Assembly: GCA_013298145.1 (NCBI GenBank)
Contig: JAAFJO010000004.1
Span: forward strand, 124,001 to 188,000
Source of the DNA: Betaproteobacteria bacterium
GTDB taxonomy: Bacteria > Pseudomonadota > Gammaproteobacteria > Burkholderiales > Casimicrobiaceae
DNA length: 64,000 nucleotides
Direction of reading: 5' to 3'
The position numbers and the translations under genes are program-made. Positions 52,165 to 61,330 of this stretch are shown one piece after another (the first letter of the stretch is position 1; every line of letters starts with the position of its first letter). The notes under the pieces were generated by a model that ran no database searches, was not told the DNA's origin, and saw only the letters and a program-made list of their open reading frames with translations.

Positions 52165-53460
52165 CTACCTCACCGCAGCTATAGCGCGCGCGGCGTCGTA
52201 GGCATCAAGCGCCCTCACGATTTCGATGAACGAATCCACCGCGCGTTTGTTTTCGTCGCCGTCCACCTGCGTGTTCATCACAAACACGCGGCTGGACAAC
52301 GTTTTGGGATCAATCGAGACGAAACTCGTCACGCCTGGATCGCCGCCGGTGTGGCGCACATTGCCGTTACGGGCGTGTGCCCAAAAAATACCGCGATTCG
52401 GTTCACGTCGATCCATATCGCGCGGCATCGTCGCCGCGGTGAATTGAGGCCGCGTCATCTCGCGCATCGAGGCCGCAGAGATCACAGTCGCCTCGTCGCT
52501 CAACCCGCGTGCAACGGCTGACATCAGCTTACTCAGATCCGATGCGCTGCTGCGCAGGCTTCCATCCGGGTAGTTCGCATTCGAATACGACTTGATTTGC
52601 GCAAGCGCTTTTGGCACTAGGGCGTTACGTGGCTCAAAAAGCTGCGTGTATAGGGGATAGGGTTGCGGATTGATTTCAAAAAGTTTTGCATAGCGAGCTG
52701 CGAATGCGGTGTCGAAAAAGTAATGGGTATCGGTCATTCCGAGCGGCGCAAAAATTTCCTCTTTCGCAAACTCATCGAATGGCTTCCCGACACGTCGCTC
52801 AATCACGTAGGCAGCGAGCGTTGAGCCGATATTGGAATACGAATAGTTCGAACCCACTGCGCTTTTCGCAAATCGCTTCTCAAGCTGCTTCGAGTTCGAT
52901 GGCTCAAAATACTCGCGGAGATACGTTTCAATGCTTCGCTCAGGCCGTAGCGATAAACCATAGCCGCCGATGGTGAAATCGCTGTCGTCAACGATGCCAC
53001 TGGTGTGCGTGGCGAGTGAGCGCAGCGTGATGCGATCATTTGGGGCATGCGGATTTTTTACCGAGAACGGCAGATAGCCGTTAATGTCTTCATCGAGCGT
53101 GAGCTTGCCCTGCTCTTGAGCTTTCATCAGCGCGATCCCAATCACCACTTTGCTCACTGAGGCGACCGGCTGAATCGTCGTCGCCTGATATTGGCGTTTT
53201 TCGACAAAATCCGCTGTGCCAAAGGCTTGAGAGAAATGCGTTTTAGTGCCGTCTTGCAGCACGACGGCGAAGCCCGCAAATCCTGAGCGCTTGTGGATAT
53301 CAGTAAGCGTTGCCGCGAGCGTCGACTCCGGAGCACGCACATCGGAGGCAGCGCTCTGCGTCGCGACGCTCAACCAAAAGGTCGCCAACAAAAGAAGAAG
53401 CGGAAAGCGCAGGCGTGTTGAGCCTACCTTCGACCACTGGGCAATAGAGAAAAATAGCAT
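52165..53460 (-). CDS. serine hydrolase, beta-lactamase class C/PBP fold
   Basis: 431 residues from ATG 53460, with a signal peptide (RLRFPLLLLLATFWLSVATQSAAS). The catalytic motif SVSK (SxxK) lies about 100 residues in, the YSN motif in NYSYSNIGSTLAAYV follows, and HTGGDPG near the end replaces the KTG box as in esterase-type members. Such proteins are periplasmic esterases, peptidases or D-aminopeptidases more often than true beta-lactamases. An alternative ATG at 53523 adds 21 residues. Longer upstream frames are not supported. Confidence 0.88.
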   Translation of the reverse strand: MLFFSIAQWSKVGSTRLRFPLLLLLATFWLSVATQSAASDVRAPESTLAATLTDIHKRSGFAGFAVVLQDGTKTHFSQAFGTADFVEKRQYQATTIQPVASVSKVVIGIALMKAQEQGKLTLDEDINGYLPFSVKNPHAPNDRITLRSLATHTSGIVDDSDFTIGGYGLSLRPERSIETYLREYFEPSNSKQLEKRFAKSAVGSNYSYSNIGSTLAAYVIERRVGKPFDEFAKEEIFAPLGMTDTHYFFDTAFAARYAKLFEINPQPYPLYTQLFEPRNALVPKALAQIKSYSNANYPDGSLRSSASDLSKLMSAVARGLSDEATVISAASMREMTRPQFTAATMPRDMDRREPNRGIFWAHARNGNVRHTGGDPGVTSFVSIDPKTLSSRVFVMNTQVDGDENKRAVDSFIEIVRALDAYDAARAIAAVR

Positions 53461-53777
53461 AGCGAAATCGCAGGAAACTGGAAACTCCGAGTGAGCATAG
53501 CGAACGAGGATCGGTTCAGTCATCAGCGGTGCGACGAGCCGCGATATTTGAGCGTGAATTCGCGGAACCGCGGATGGGGTGGTTCTGGAATTTAGCGCAC
53601 CTGCCCCGGATAGCCTTGGTCGCCGTTTTCCTACATCCCGGTGTCGAGATGCGATTGGCTTGAAGATGGGGTAATTCGCTGATTGATTATCCGAGGTAAT
53701 GACAAAAATACAGCGTGGTGAACTCGTCCCGGCCATGCTTGTCGAAGCGCTGATAAATCGTTGAAAATCGAGGCGCA
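53461..53777. other. divergent region between serine hydrolase and lipoprotein
   Basis: About 317 bases. It contains the alternative start of the hydrolase at 53523 and presumably both promoters. No repeat, dyad or terminator was recognised. Confidence 0.45.
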
Positions 53778-54122
53778 ATGCAGCTACGCCACGCCCTAAC
53801 CCAAATCGCCGCTTGCGGACTGCTTTCCGCGTGCGCAATGCAACCGCTCGCACCCACCGCCGACGCCGCACGCGTAGCGCAAATCGCCAGCGGCCAATCA
53901 AAGTCCGAGGTCGAAAAAACAATGCAGCGCGCCGGTCGCACCGTCAACTACCCGCTCAAACCAGAAGAAACAACCCAGATTTGGCGCTACGAAGATCACT
54001 TCAAATCGATGTGCCTTTTCGTTACCTACAACCGCGACGCCCGGGTCATTGATGTGGCGACGTTCGAGCGCGAACGCGATGAGCGTGGGAGGTTTGGGAC
54101 GATGTTTTCGGGGAGTTGCTAG
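53778..54122 (+). CDS. small BamE/OmlA-like lipoprotein (first copy)
   Basis: 114 residues with signal peptide and lipobox LLSAC (Cys19). The mature domain (ARVAQIASGQSKSEVEKTMQRAGRTVNYPLKPEETTQIWRYED) follows the SmpA/OmlA pattern: a G-x-(T/S)-x-x-x-V-x-x-x-x-G helix, then beta strands. Two further cysteines (MCLF and the terminal SC). Ribosome site CGAGG. Followed 110 bases later by a paralogue, then by a decayed copy. Too divergent to be BamE itself. Role unknown. Confidence 0.8.
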   Translation: MQLRHALTQIAACGLLSACAMQPLAPTADAARVAQIASGQSKSEVEKTMQRAGRTVNYPLKPEETTQIWRYEDHFKSMCLFVTYNRDARVIDVATFERERDERGRFGTMFSGSC

Positions 54123-54232
54123 CGGCAATCTTGCGCTCGCTTGGCGCGCGTTGGTGCGGAGCCTATTCTGCAGTTAGGTTTCTGGGGACGTGGTAATCTT
54201 TCCGCGTCACCGCGTCAAAAACACCATTGCAT

Positions 54233-54568
54233 ATGCGCTTACCAGTCGTTACTTGCCTCAGTTTGATTGTCTTTCTTTTTGGCTGCATTTCTCAGCCGTT
54301 AGAACCTACCTTTGAGGCTAAACGCGTGATGCAAGTAAAGGCGGGCCAAACGAGGGCGCAGGTCGAAGCGATCATGGGTTACCGAGGCGCAATTGTCTCT
54401 TACCCCGCGCAGCCGGGTGAAACTGTTCAGGTGTGGGCTTACTCCGAACACCACAGGGATATGTGCTTAATGGTCACATACGATCGATCGGATACGGTAA
54501 TCGCGCACGCATCTATCGAGCGAGATAAAGGACCTTTTCGCTTTACGATGGTTGGCGGCTGTCGGTGA
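54233..54568 (+). CDS. small BamE/OmlA-like lipoprotein (second copy)
   Basis: 111 residues from ATG 54233 (a TTG two codons upstream is less likely). Lipobox FLFGC at Cys18. The mature part (AKRVMQVKAGQTRAQVEAIMGYRGAIVSYPAQPGETVQVWAYSEH) aligns along its whole length with the first copy, including the shared ...MCLMVTY and the final GC. A tandem duplicate that has diverged. The preceding promoter region is short. Unknown role. Confidence 0.8.
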   Translation: MRLPVVTCLSLIVFLFGCISQPLEPTFEAKRVMQVKAGQTRAQVEAIMGYRGAIVSYPAQPGETVQVWAYSEHHRDMCLMVTYDRSDTVIAHASIERDKGPFRFTMVGGCR

Positions 54569-54655
54569 TGGCTCGAAGGTTATTGATGTCGCAGCATTCG
54601 CAGGCGAGTGCGATGAGCGGGGGGTTTGGAACGATGTTGTTGGGGAGGTGCTGAG
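54569..54655 (+). pseudogene. decayed 3' fragment of a third lipoprotein copy
   Basis: 54570-54655 resembles the 3' end of the first copy (about 54042-54124). Shared strings include ATTGATGT, GCGATGAGCG and ACGATGTT, with small gaps. Translated, VIDVAAF and CDERG match VIDVATF and RDERG of copy one. No start, signal peptide or lipobox precedes it, so it is a remnant of an unequal duplication. Confidence 0.6.
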
Positions 54656-54686
54656 CAGCGAGCGGTGGCCGCTCCGTGTCGAATGC

Positions 54687-55264
54687 TCACTTCACCACCA
54701 CTATTACGCCTAGCGATCGTTGAGCGTACTGTTTACTCGCGCAACGGTTTCGATAGATTTCAACGCTTACGCGCGTTGGATTTCGTCGCAGCGTCATCGA
54801 AAACGAATCGGTGAAACCGTGAGGTGCAATCAATCCAACGCTATCGTCTGCATCCAGAAAGACGGCCACCGATGTCGCGTACTCAGGCCAACTCCCGATC
54901 GCCTCTTCGAGCGAGTTGAGCGGTGCAACCGGATGACCGAAGTGCACTCCAAACCAAAAATGAACCGCGGCTTGGTTGGTCACTTCCCGAGGAACGTCGG
55001 GCAGCACGCTGTTCAAACAGTTTTGCATTTCCGCGTCTTGCTCCGCGCTCAAGTTCGATGATCAAAGTACGCAACGTCCACAGCCGAAAGCACGCTTGGT
55101 GTCTCATAACCGCATAGGGCATCCCACGCTAGATTTCGCACTAAGCTCGCGCCAGTACACCACGAAGACAATCGCAAATGACGGACGGTGCTCGGCATTC
55201 GCACGAATGAATCTAAGCGCTCGATGATCGCAATCAACTCGCGTACATGCGCTGATCCGAACAT
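54687..55264 (-). pseudogene. nucleotidyltransferase-family protein (DUF925/NTP_transf_6), frameshifted
   Basis: Two frames together give one family member. The first (from ATG 55264) reads HVRELIAIIERLDSFVR... and LSSWCTGASLVRNLAWDALCG, VDVAYFDH, then stops near 55049. The second, in another frame, continues LSAEQDAEMQNCLNSVLPD, EVTNQAAVHFWFG, LEEAIGSWPEYATSVAVFL and IAPHGFTDSF. This order matches the family, whose function is unclear. The shift lies at about 55050-55058, where one base appears missing (or two are extra). It could be a true pseudogene or a sequencing error. Located between the lipoprotein cluster and aroC. Confidence 0.8.
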
Positions 55265-55398
55265 GAACGATCTTTGGGGCTCAAGGGGTTCGAGAAACGC
55301 GGATGTTCGAAGCGAGATACATCGGCAGTACCGGGTAGGCGCGGCCTCGACCGCGCTGATCTTAAGCGACGCTGATCCTCGCCCTCGAGGGGAGTCGC

Positions 55399-56496
55399 CT
55401 ACAAAACCGCCGGCGTCTCCACCCTCACATCCGCATTCTGAGCGCGATGCCGCAGGGCGTGATCCATTAGCACGATGGCGAGCAGCGCTTCCGCAATCGG
55501 CGTGGCGCGGATGCCCACGCACGGGTCGTGGCGACCGTGCGTGTTGATGGTCACTGGGCTGCCTTGCTTATCAATCGTTTCGCGATCTAAGCGGATAGAG
55601 CTGGTGGGCTTGATAGCAATCGACACGGTGATTGGTTGGCCAGTGGAAATACCACCGAGCACGCCACCCGCGTTGTTCGATGCAAACTTGCCCTCGACGA
55701 TTTGATCGGAGTGCTCGGTGCCGCTTTGCATAACGCTCGCGAAGCCTGCACCGATTTCAACGCCTTTCACGGCGTTGAGCCCCATCATGGCGTGCGCGAT
55801 ATCGGCATCAAGGCGATCATAAAGCGGCTCGCCCCAACCGACAGGCGCACCGACGGCTTCAACATAAATTTTCGCGCCGCAACTGTCGCCGCTTTTGCGC
55901 AGCGCGTCCATGTAGTTTTCAAGCTCGGCGAGCTTTGGTGAGTCGTTTTGAGTGGGGGCGAAAAATGGGTTTTCATTCACAGAGCCCCACGATTCGAACG
56001 GAATCTCAACTGCGCCGATTTGCGAGCAATAGCCGCGCACGGTCACACCAAATTTTTCGCTGAGCCACTTCTTCGCAACCGCACCCGCAGCAACGATGGG
56101 CGCGGTGAGCCTTGCCGATGAACGACCGCCGCCGCGCGGATCGCGCTCACCGTATTTCATCCAATAGGTGTAATCGGCGTGCCCCGGTCGAAAAGTCTCT
56201 GCGATGTTGCCGTAATCTTTGCTGCGCTGATCCGTATTACGAATCACAATCGCAATCGGCGTCCCCGTAGTCTTGCCTTCGTACACGCCAGAGAGAATTT
56301 CCGGAATATCGTCTTCCTTGCGCTGCGTGACGTGACGCGACGTCCCGGGCTTGCGCCGATCAAGATCGGGTTGCAAATCTTCCACAGAAAGCGCGAGCCC
56401 CGGAGGGCAGCCGTCGATCACGCAGCCAATCGCAGGTCCGTGCGATTCGCCGAACGTGGTTACGGAAAAGAGGAGGCCGAGAGTGTTTCCAGACAT
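55399..56496 (-). CDS. aroC: chorismate synthase
   Basis: Last common step of aromatic amino acid synthesis: converts EPSP to chorismate with reduced FMN. 365 residues. Diagnostic motifs are [18 protein letters not shown] near the N-terminus, [21 protein letters not shown] near 103-123 and [11 protein letters not shown] just after, and [18 protein letters not shown] near 325-342. ATG start at 56496. Upstream is a TPR protein gene (22 bases from the stop of that gene), so they may be one transcript. Confidence 0.97.
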   Translation of the reverse strand: MSGNTLGLLFSVTTFGESHGPAIGCVIDGCPPGLALSVEDLQPDLDRRKPGTSRHVTQRKEDDIPEILSGVYEGKTTGTPIAIVIRNTDQRSKDYGNIAETFRPGHADYTYWMKYGERDPRGGGRSSARLTAPIVAAGAVAKKWLSEKFGVTVRGYCSQIGAVEIPFESWGSVNENPFFAPTQNDSPKLAELENYMDALRKSGDSCGAKIYVEAVGAPVGWGEPLYDRLDADIAHAMMGLNAVKGVEIGAGFASVMQSGTEHSDQIVEGKFASNNAGGVLGGISTGQPITVSIAIKPTSSIRLDRETIDKQGSPVTINTHGRHDPCVGIRATPIAEALLAIVLMDHALRHRAQNADVRVETPAVL

Positions 56497-56518
56497 GACA
56501 ACATTCTAAGAGGTCGGA

Positions 56519-57253
56519 TCACTTAGAAAGCGTTCGATTCACAGCAATTGGCACGCTCAATCCATGCCGTTTGTAGGTCTCTGCAATCTCTTGATGCATT
56601 GCCCTGATTGATAATTTCAAAGGTCTACCTGATTCGCTATCGACAAAAAGAGAGGAAGCGACATTCAGGTCGGTCTTCGCTTTGCCAGCGTTGCCCATTG
56701 CCTCATGCGAGACAGCGCGACGCCAATACGCATACGCGAAGTCGGGTTGGTGCGGAATTGCCTTGTCAAATGCTTCGACAGCTTTTTCGTGCAAGCCGTT
56801 TAGCTGGTAGGACCATCCTAAATGGTACTGGGTCATCATTGACTGAGCGTACTTGCCGTTTTCCCAGTTAGCTGCTGCGATGTTCAGTTTCAATGCGTCT
56901 GCGTGGCGTTGCGCATGCTTGTAGCTCATCGAGGCATTGATCATTTCAGCATAATCGCTCACGGGCGCAATCTGGAACGCCGCGTCGTAGGCAGCCGACG
57001 CTCCACTATCGTCGTCTAGATTACTCTTAGCCCAACCCATTGCAATCAGAGCACGGCGGCGTTGGTGTAAGTCAGAACTCGCGCCACTTAGGCATGCGTC
57101 AAGATGGTCTTGCGCTTCTGCAAACACCCCGTCGTAAGCAAACTTGTATCCGCGCTCACACGCATTTCCCGGTACTTCTAGTGCGCACGCACAGACGCCA
57201 AACGCAACCCCAGCGCAAAGCGAGCGCCAACCGAGACACGCGTAACTCGGCAT
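56519..57253 (-). CDS. secreted TPR-repeat protein
   Basis: 244 residues from ATG 57253, with a signal peptide (LCAGVAFGVCACA). An in-frame ATG at 57268 would overlap the next gene's stop by 10 bases and is less likely. TPR helices run from about 35 to 215, with clear units YHLGWSYQLNGLHEKAVEAFDKAI and AYWRRAVSHEAMGNAGKAKTDL. Five cysteines, some in the signal region. Probably a periplasmic protein-protein interaction module. No recognised partner. Confidence 0.75.
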   Translation of the reverse strand: MPSYACLGWRSLCAGVAFGVCACALEVPGNACERGYKFAYDGVFAEAQDHLDACLSGASSDLHQRRRALIAMGWAKSNLDDDSGASAAYDAAFQIAPVSDYAEMINASMSYKHAQRHADALKLNIAAANWENGKYAQSMMTQYHLGWSYQLNGLHEKAVEAFDKAIPHQPDFAYAYWRRAVSHEAMGNAGKAKTDLNVASSLFVDSESGRPLKLSIRAMHQEIAETYKRHGLSVPIAVNRTLSK

Positions 57254-57258
57254 CGTAG

Positions 57259-59172
57259 TTACTTCCAATCCCCGCGCATCCCCAACACCTTCTCCTCCAG
57301 CGCTTTCGCGCTTACCGCGCTCGCGGGCACTAGCGCACCCACTTCCACCTCTACTTTATTGAAGAACCCGCGAAATTTGCGGAACGCTTTGCCATCCTTC
57401 GCTCGACTGAAGAAGCTGCCCCAGAGTCCGCGCAGCGCAATCGGCACGACCGGTGCGCCGGTTTCGCTCACGATACGCTCGATGCCTGGGCGAAATGGGT
57501 TCATCTCGCCTGTGGCCGTCAATTTTCCCTCGGGGAACACCGCGATCGCGTCGCCTTCTAAGAGCGCCTTTCGCATACGCGCGAACGCTTCTTCCATTTT
57601 CGCTGGATCTTCTTTCACTCCCGCGATCGGAATGGCCTTCATCTGCCGAAAAATCCAGCCAAGTCCGGGGGTTCCGAAGATGTTGTGATCCATCACGAAT
57701 TGCAACGGGCGGCGCACTTTCGCAGAGATCACCAGCGCGTCAACGTAGCTCACATGATTGGCGACGATGATGACGGGGCCTTTGTCCGGAATGTTTTCAA
57801 GCCCTTTTGCGCTCAATCGGTAAGACAGCGACATGATGATCCAGCACACGAATCGCAACAAAAACTCGGGCGTCAAAATGTAGATGTAGAGCGCGACGAT
57901 GCCGTTCAAAATCGCTATCGTGAGAATGAGTTCCTTCACGCCAAAGTTGAAGAGCTTAATCAAGGCGATCGCGAGCAACGCGGACACCACCATGAAAATC
58001 GCGTTCACAATGTTATTCGCTGCGATGATGCGCGAGCGGTGTGTCGGCTCTGCGCGCTCTTGGATCAGCGCGTAGAGCGGCACGCTGAATAGTCCGCCGC
58101 TCACTGAAAGCATGAACAGATCGAAGAGGATTCGCCAGTGCGCGGAATCCTTCACAAACGCCATTGCTCCAACATGCGTTGCGATGTCGCTTGTAATAGT
58201 TGCGGGCAAGGGCGGCATGGCTTTGAGCGCGAAGTAGAGATCGAGCGCAAACACCGTCATGCCAATGGAGCCAAGTGGAACCAGGCCAATTTCTACTTTG
58301 TGCCCGGAGAGGCGTTCACACAGCAACGAACCCACCGCGACGCCGATTGCGAACACAGCGAGCAAGAGTGTTGCAACTTGCGCATTGCCGCCGAGCACAT
58401 CTTTCGCGAGCGGCGCGAACTGATTCAGCAGCATCGCGCCGTAGAACCAAAGCCACGAAATGCCGAGCATCGAACGCCATACGACGATATTCGACATGCC
58501 GAGTTTGATATTCGCAGCGGTTTCGGTGAACGGATTGAAATTGAGCTTTAGCGTCGGATCGGTTGGCGGCGCTTCCGGCACTTTTCGCGAGATCACGTAG
58601 CCGATCAGAGCGAGCGCGATCGTCGCCGCTGCCATATACGTCGGTCCGCCGGGCTGCAGCGCAACGATGATGCCGCCCGCGATCGTGCCGAGCAGGATCG
58701 CGACGAAGGTACCCGATTCAACGAGGCCATTGCCGCCGATCAATTCAGCCGGTTTCAGCGCCTGCGGCAGGATGCCGTATTTCACCGGGCCAAATAACGT
58801 TGAATGCAAGCCCATCAAAAAGAGGCATACAAACAATATCGCGAGATTCGCGGTGACAAACCCAATTGCCGCGAGTGCCATCACCGCAATTTCCATGATC
58901 TTCACACCGCGAATCACGCGCGTCTTCTCATACCTGTCCGCAAGCTGCCCCGCGAACGCAGAGAACAACACGAACGGAAGAATGAAAACCGCGCCTGCCG
59001 CATTCACAAGCAAGTCGGTTTTCATGCCGGCCAGCGTCAAGCCGCCAAACGTCATGAAGATGATCATGCCATTCTTGAATACGTTGTCGTTCATCGCACC
59101 CAAGAACTGCGTCCAGAAGAAGGGCGCGAAACGACGTGTTTTCAATAGGCCGAATTGGCTCTCGGATGACAT
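57259..59172 (-). CDS. MFS lysophospholipid transporter fused to acyltransferase (LplT-Aas-like)
   Basis: 637 residues. The N-terminal 420 residues are an MFS transporter with 12 helices (ARAFAPFFWTQFLGAMNDNVFKNG-type start, close to LplT). The C-terminal part is a PlsC-type 1-acylglycerol-phosphate acyltransferase: catalytic motif NHVSYVD near 470 and FPEGKLTATGEM near 545. Such fusions flip lysophospholipids into the cytoplasm and re-acylate them. No ligase (AMP-binding) domain follows, unlike in Aas. The ATG at 59172 has a purine-rich site. The stop lies 6 bases before the start of the TPR protein gene. Confidence 0.92.
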   Translation of the reverse strand: MSSESQFGLLKTRRFAPFFWTQFLGAMNDNVFKNGMIIFMTFGGLTLAGMKTDLLVNAAGAVFILPFVLFSAFAGQLADRYEKTRVIRGVKIMEIAVMALAAIGFVTANLAILFVCLFLMGLHSTLFGPVKYGILPQALKPAELIGGNGLVESGTFVAILLGTIAGGIIVALQPGGPTYMAAATIALALIGYVISRKVPEAPPTDPTLKLNFNPFTETAANIKLGMSNIVVWRSMLGISWLWFYGAMLLNQFAPLAKDVLGGNAQVATLLLAVFAIGVAVGSLLCERLSGHKVEIGLVPLGSIGMTVFALDLYFALKAMPPLPATITSDIATHVGAMAFVKDSAHWRILFDLFMLSVSGGLFSVPLYALIQERAEPTHRSRIIAANNIVNAIFMVVSALLAIALIKLFNFGVKELILTIAILNGIVALYIYILTPEFLLRFVCWIIMSLSYRLSAKGLENIPDKGPVIIVANHVSYVDALVISAKVRRPLQFVMDHNIFGTPGLGWIFRQMKAIPIAGVKEDPAKMEEAFARMRKALLEGDAIAVFPEGKLTATGEMNPFRPGIERIVSETGAPVVPIALRGLWGSFFSRAKDGKAFRKFRGFFNKVEVEVGALVPASAVSAKALEEKVLGMRGDWK

Positions 59173-59197
59173 GATGATTCCCTACGTAGTATTGATT

Positions 59198-59275
59198 CCA
59201 TAAATCGCCGTTGCGATTTATGGGCGAGTATCTACCCTCGCCCTCCGGGAGAGGGGTTGGGGGTGAGGGTCGAGG
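59198..59275. repeat. perfect hairpin plus CCCTC-rich intergenic repeat
   Basis: CCATAAATCGC (59198-59208) and GCGATTTATGG (59213-59223) form an 11-bp stem with loop CGTT, containing the stop codon of the desaturase gene. Next to it, 59233-59275 is a CCCTCGCCCTCC.. and GAGAGGGGTTGGGGGTGAGGG string of a type seen dispersed in many proteobacterial genomes. It overlaps the 3' end of the desaturase frame. Confidence 0.6.
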
Positions 59276-60033
59276 TTTCCCTGTGAATTTCGTTGGTCCG
59301 GAAAGCTCGATGTTTTGTGTACGCCTTTGAACGAAAGCATATCAACGATCCGCTGTTCGCGGTTGCGATCGAAGCCGCATTTAATTGCTACGGTGGCAGG
59401 ATTGCGGAAGGTGCCGAAGAGCATGTCCCAGAGCGGTAGGTCGGCGTAGTTGCTTTTGTGCACGCCGAATCCGTGATGAATGCGATGCATTTCCGGGCGC
59501 TGGATGAAATAGCCAACCCAGCGCGGCGTAGCAACATTCATGTGCACGAAGAACTGTGAGCTCGCAACACACGCGGTGTGCGCGACGAACGTTTCGACGC
59601 TTACGCCGAGCACGAGAAAGCTCAAGGCGAGGTTGAGCAGGGTGTCCAGCGCGACTTCGGTCGGATGCTTGTAGAACGCGGTGATCGCCTCGATCCGAGC
59701 GGGGCTGTGGTGAAACTGATGAGTCGCCAACCACCAGAAGTTGCTCTCGTGACGCAGACGATGCCACCAGTAAAAAACAAAGGTGCTGAGCGCGAAATTC
59801 AACGCGACCTGAACGACGAGTGGAGCCGACGAAGCATCGAACAAGGCGTTCACTGGCACCAACAGCGTCGCAAACCAGACAACAACGCAGGTCAGCGCAA
59901 CGGTTGCGATTTCGACAAGTACAAACAGCTTTGATCGCCACGCCCAGCCGCGCACACGCGGGAGGGGTGTCGCGGGTTTGAAGCGCTCGATCAGCAGCGC
60001 ACTTACGCCAATCATCCACGAGGTGAAAACCAT
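59218..60033 (-). CDS. sterol desaturase family protein (fatty acid hydroxylase superfamily)
   Basis: Membrane di-iron hydroxylase of 271 residues from ATG 60033 (MVFTSWMIGVSALLIERFKP). The histidine motifs are present: HRLRH, HQFHHSP and HRIHHGFGVHKSN. About four helices. A longer frame to 60159 adds 42 non-family residues and was rejected. The last 25-30 residues (PHPQPLSRRARVDTRP) are encoded by the intergenic repeat, so the native C-terminus has been replaced. Substrate unknown. Confidence 0.86.
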   Translation of the reverse strand: MVFTSWMIGVSALLIERFKPATPLPRVRGWAWRSKLFVLVEIATVALTCVVVWFATLLVPVNALFDASSAPLVVQVALNFALSTFVFYWWHRLRHESNFWWLATHQFHHSPARIEAITAFYKHPTEVALDTLLNLALSFLVLGVSVETFVAHTACVASSQFFVHMNVATPRWVGYFIQRPEMHRIHHGFGVHKSNYADLPLWDMLFGTFRNPATVAIKCGFDRNREQRIVDMLSFKGVHKTSSFPDQRNSQGNLDPHPQPLSRRARVDTRP

Positions 60034-60044
60034 TTTTCGCGCTC

Positions 60045-60476
60045 CTATCGAAACAGGAGCGTGCAATCGCTGGTGGAGAAAAACTTTGAGCGTTCTTCCT
60101 CGTTCTTCTCGGTTTGGCCTTTCGCAGTCTCCACTTCGAAAAGTCGATGGCGACTCCATCCTAGGCTCACGCCATCGAGTTTTTCGCTACCAAAATACGA
60201 CCAGTTTTCGCGGCGCGCAATCGTGCAATTCCCACGCACACCGAATATGATCACCGGCACCGAAGGGCCCGAAACAATTTTGTACTCGGTGATTGAGTAC
60301 CCGTTATTTCGTTCAATTTCACGGTAGTACACCTCAATCGGTTTTGCTCGCGTGCCAGGCGGTTCGATCAGACTGTCTGAAAAGAGCTGGCAGCGAACAC
60401 AGCCACTCAAGAGCGCCGCGCCGATCACCGCGATGATTGCCGTGGCTGATTGCAATACGCGCAACTTTGATTTCAT
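60045..60476 (-). CDS. hypothetical lipoprotein
   Basis: 143 residues with a signal peptide and lipobox LLSGC (modified Cys at about 26). The mature region has two more cysteines (NCTI and DCTLLF) and an aromatic, basic middle. I do not recognise the family. It lies upstream of the desaturase gene by 11 bases and is probably cotranscribed. Confidence 0.75.
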   Translation of the reverse strand: MKSKLRVLQSATAIIAVIGAALLSGCVRCQLFSDSLIEPPGTRAKPIEVYYREIERNNGYSITEYKIVSGPSVPVIIFGVRGNCTIARRENWSYFGSEKLDGVSLGWSRHRLFEVETAKGQTEKNEEERSKFFSTSDCTLLFR

Positions 60477-60592
60477 GGGGCGACTCCGCGCGCTTGAAAA
60501 GATGTCGCAACGTTAATCTAGCGATGCCAAGAGTGTTATTTTTCTGCGCGATGTACTATTCTTCGGCTGTCTGAGTACCGCATTTCGACACT

Positions 60593-61330
60593 ATGGCAAC
60601 TTCTACCGATTTAATCGACGCCCTAAAACGTGAGCTCAAAGCGGCAAACGTAACGTATGCTGATCTCGCGAAAAAGATCAAGATGAGCGAATCGTCGGTG
60701 AAACGAATGTTCTCGCAACGCGAGATGACGCTCTCGCGAATCGATGAAATTTGCCGCGCATTAAAGATTGATTTCGCAGATCTCGCGCGCACAGTGGCTG
60801 AGGCGCAGGTGCTCGTGCAAGAGCTTTCACACGAGCAAGAGAAAGCGCTGGTCGATAGCAAACACACGCTGCTGGTTGGCATTTGTTGTTTGAGTCAGTG
60901 GACGTTTGAGCAAATCGTCTCGACCTACAAGATCAGCGAACCTGAATGCATCAAAGCACTCACCCAGCTTGATCGCTTGGGCGTTCTCGAGCTGAAGCCG
61001 CTCAATCGCTATCGCATGAAACTCGCGAAGACCTTTCGCTGGCGCCCCGAAGGGCCGATCATGCAGTTCTTCCGCAAACACGTGCTGCCCGATTACTACG
61101 CAGGCAGTTTCGCGGCGCAGGATGAAATGCTGATGCTGGTTCATGGCAGCATCGGAAAAGAGGCGGCGCTCAGTATGCAAGAGAAGTTACAGCGATTGGG
61201 GCATGAGTTCGCGCAGCAACATCTGGCCGATCAGCGACTGCCCGCGTCGCAGCGCGAGGGCTACACGCTGGTGATTGCGATGCGTGAATGGGAATTCGTT
61301 GCGTTCAAGGATTTGCGACGCTCAAGGTAG
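60593..61330 (+). CDS. XRE-family HTH transcriptional regulator
   Basis: 245 residues. The N-terminal helix-turn-helix (VTYADLAKKIKMSESSVKRMFSQREMTLSRIDEICRALKI) occupies about 18-62. The remaining 180 residues are a helical ligand or oligomerisation domain of unknown type. The ATG has no strong ribosome site but matches the family start. It is convergent with the tup operon. Its targets cannot be inferred. Confidence 0.88.
   Translation: MATSTDLIDALKRELKAANVTYADLAKKIKMSESSVKRMFSQREMTLSRIDEICRALKIDFADLARTVAEAQVLVQELSHEQEKALVDSKHTLLVGICCLSQWTFEQIVSTYKISEPECIKALTQLDRLGVLELKPLNRYRMKLAKTFRWRPEGPIMQFFRKHVLPDYYAGSFAAQDEMLMLVHGSIGKEAALSMQEKLQRLGHEFAQQHLADQRLPASQREGYTLVIAMREWEFVAFKDLRRSR

Noticed and set aside
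53524..53922. N-terminal extension of the serine hydrolase
   Set aside because: Arg-rich, without domain character, and antiparallel to the lipoprotein start.
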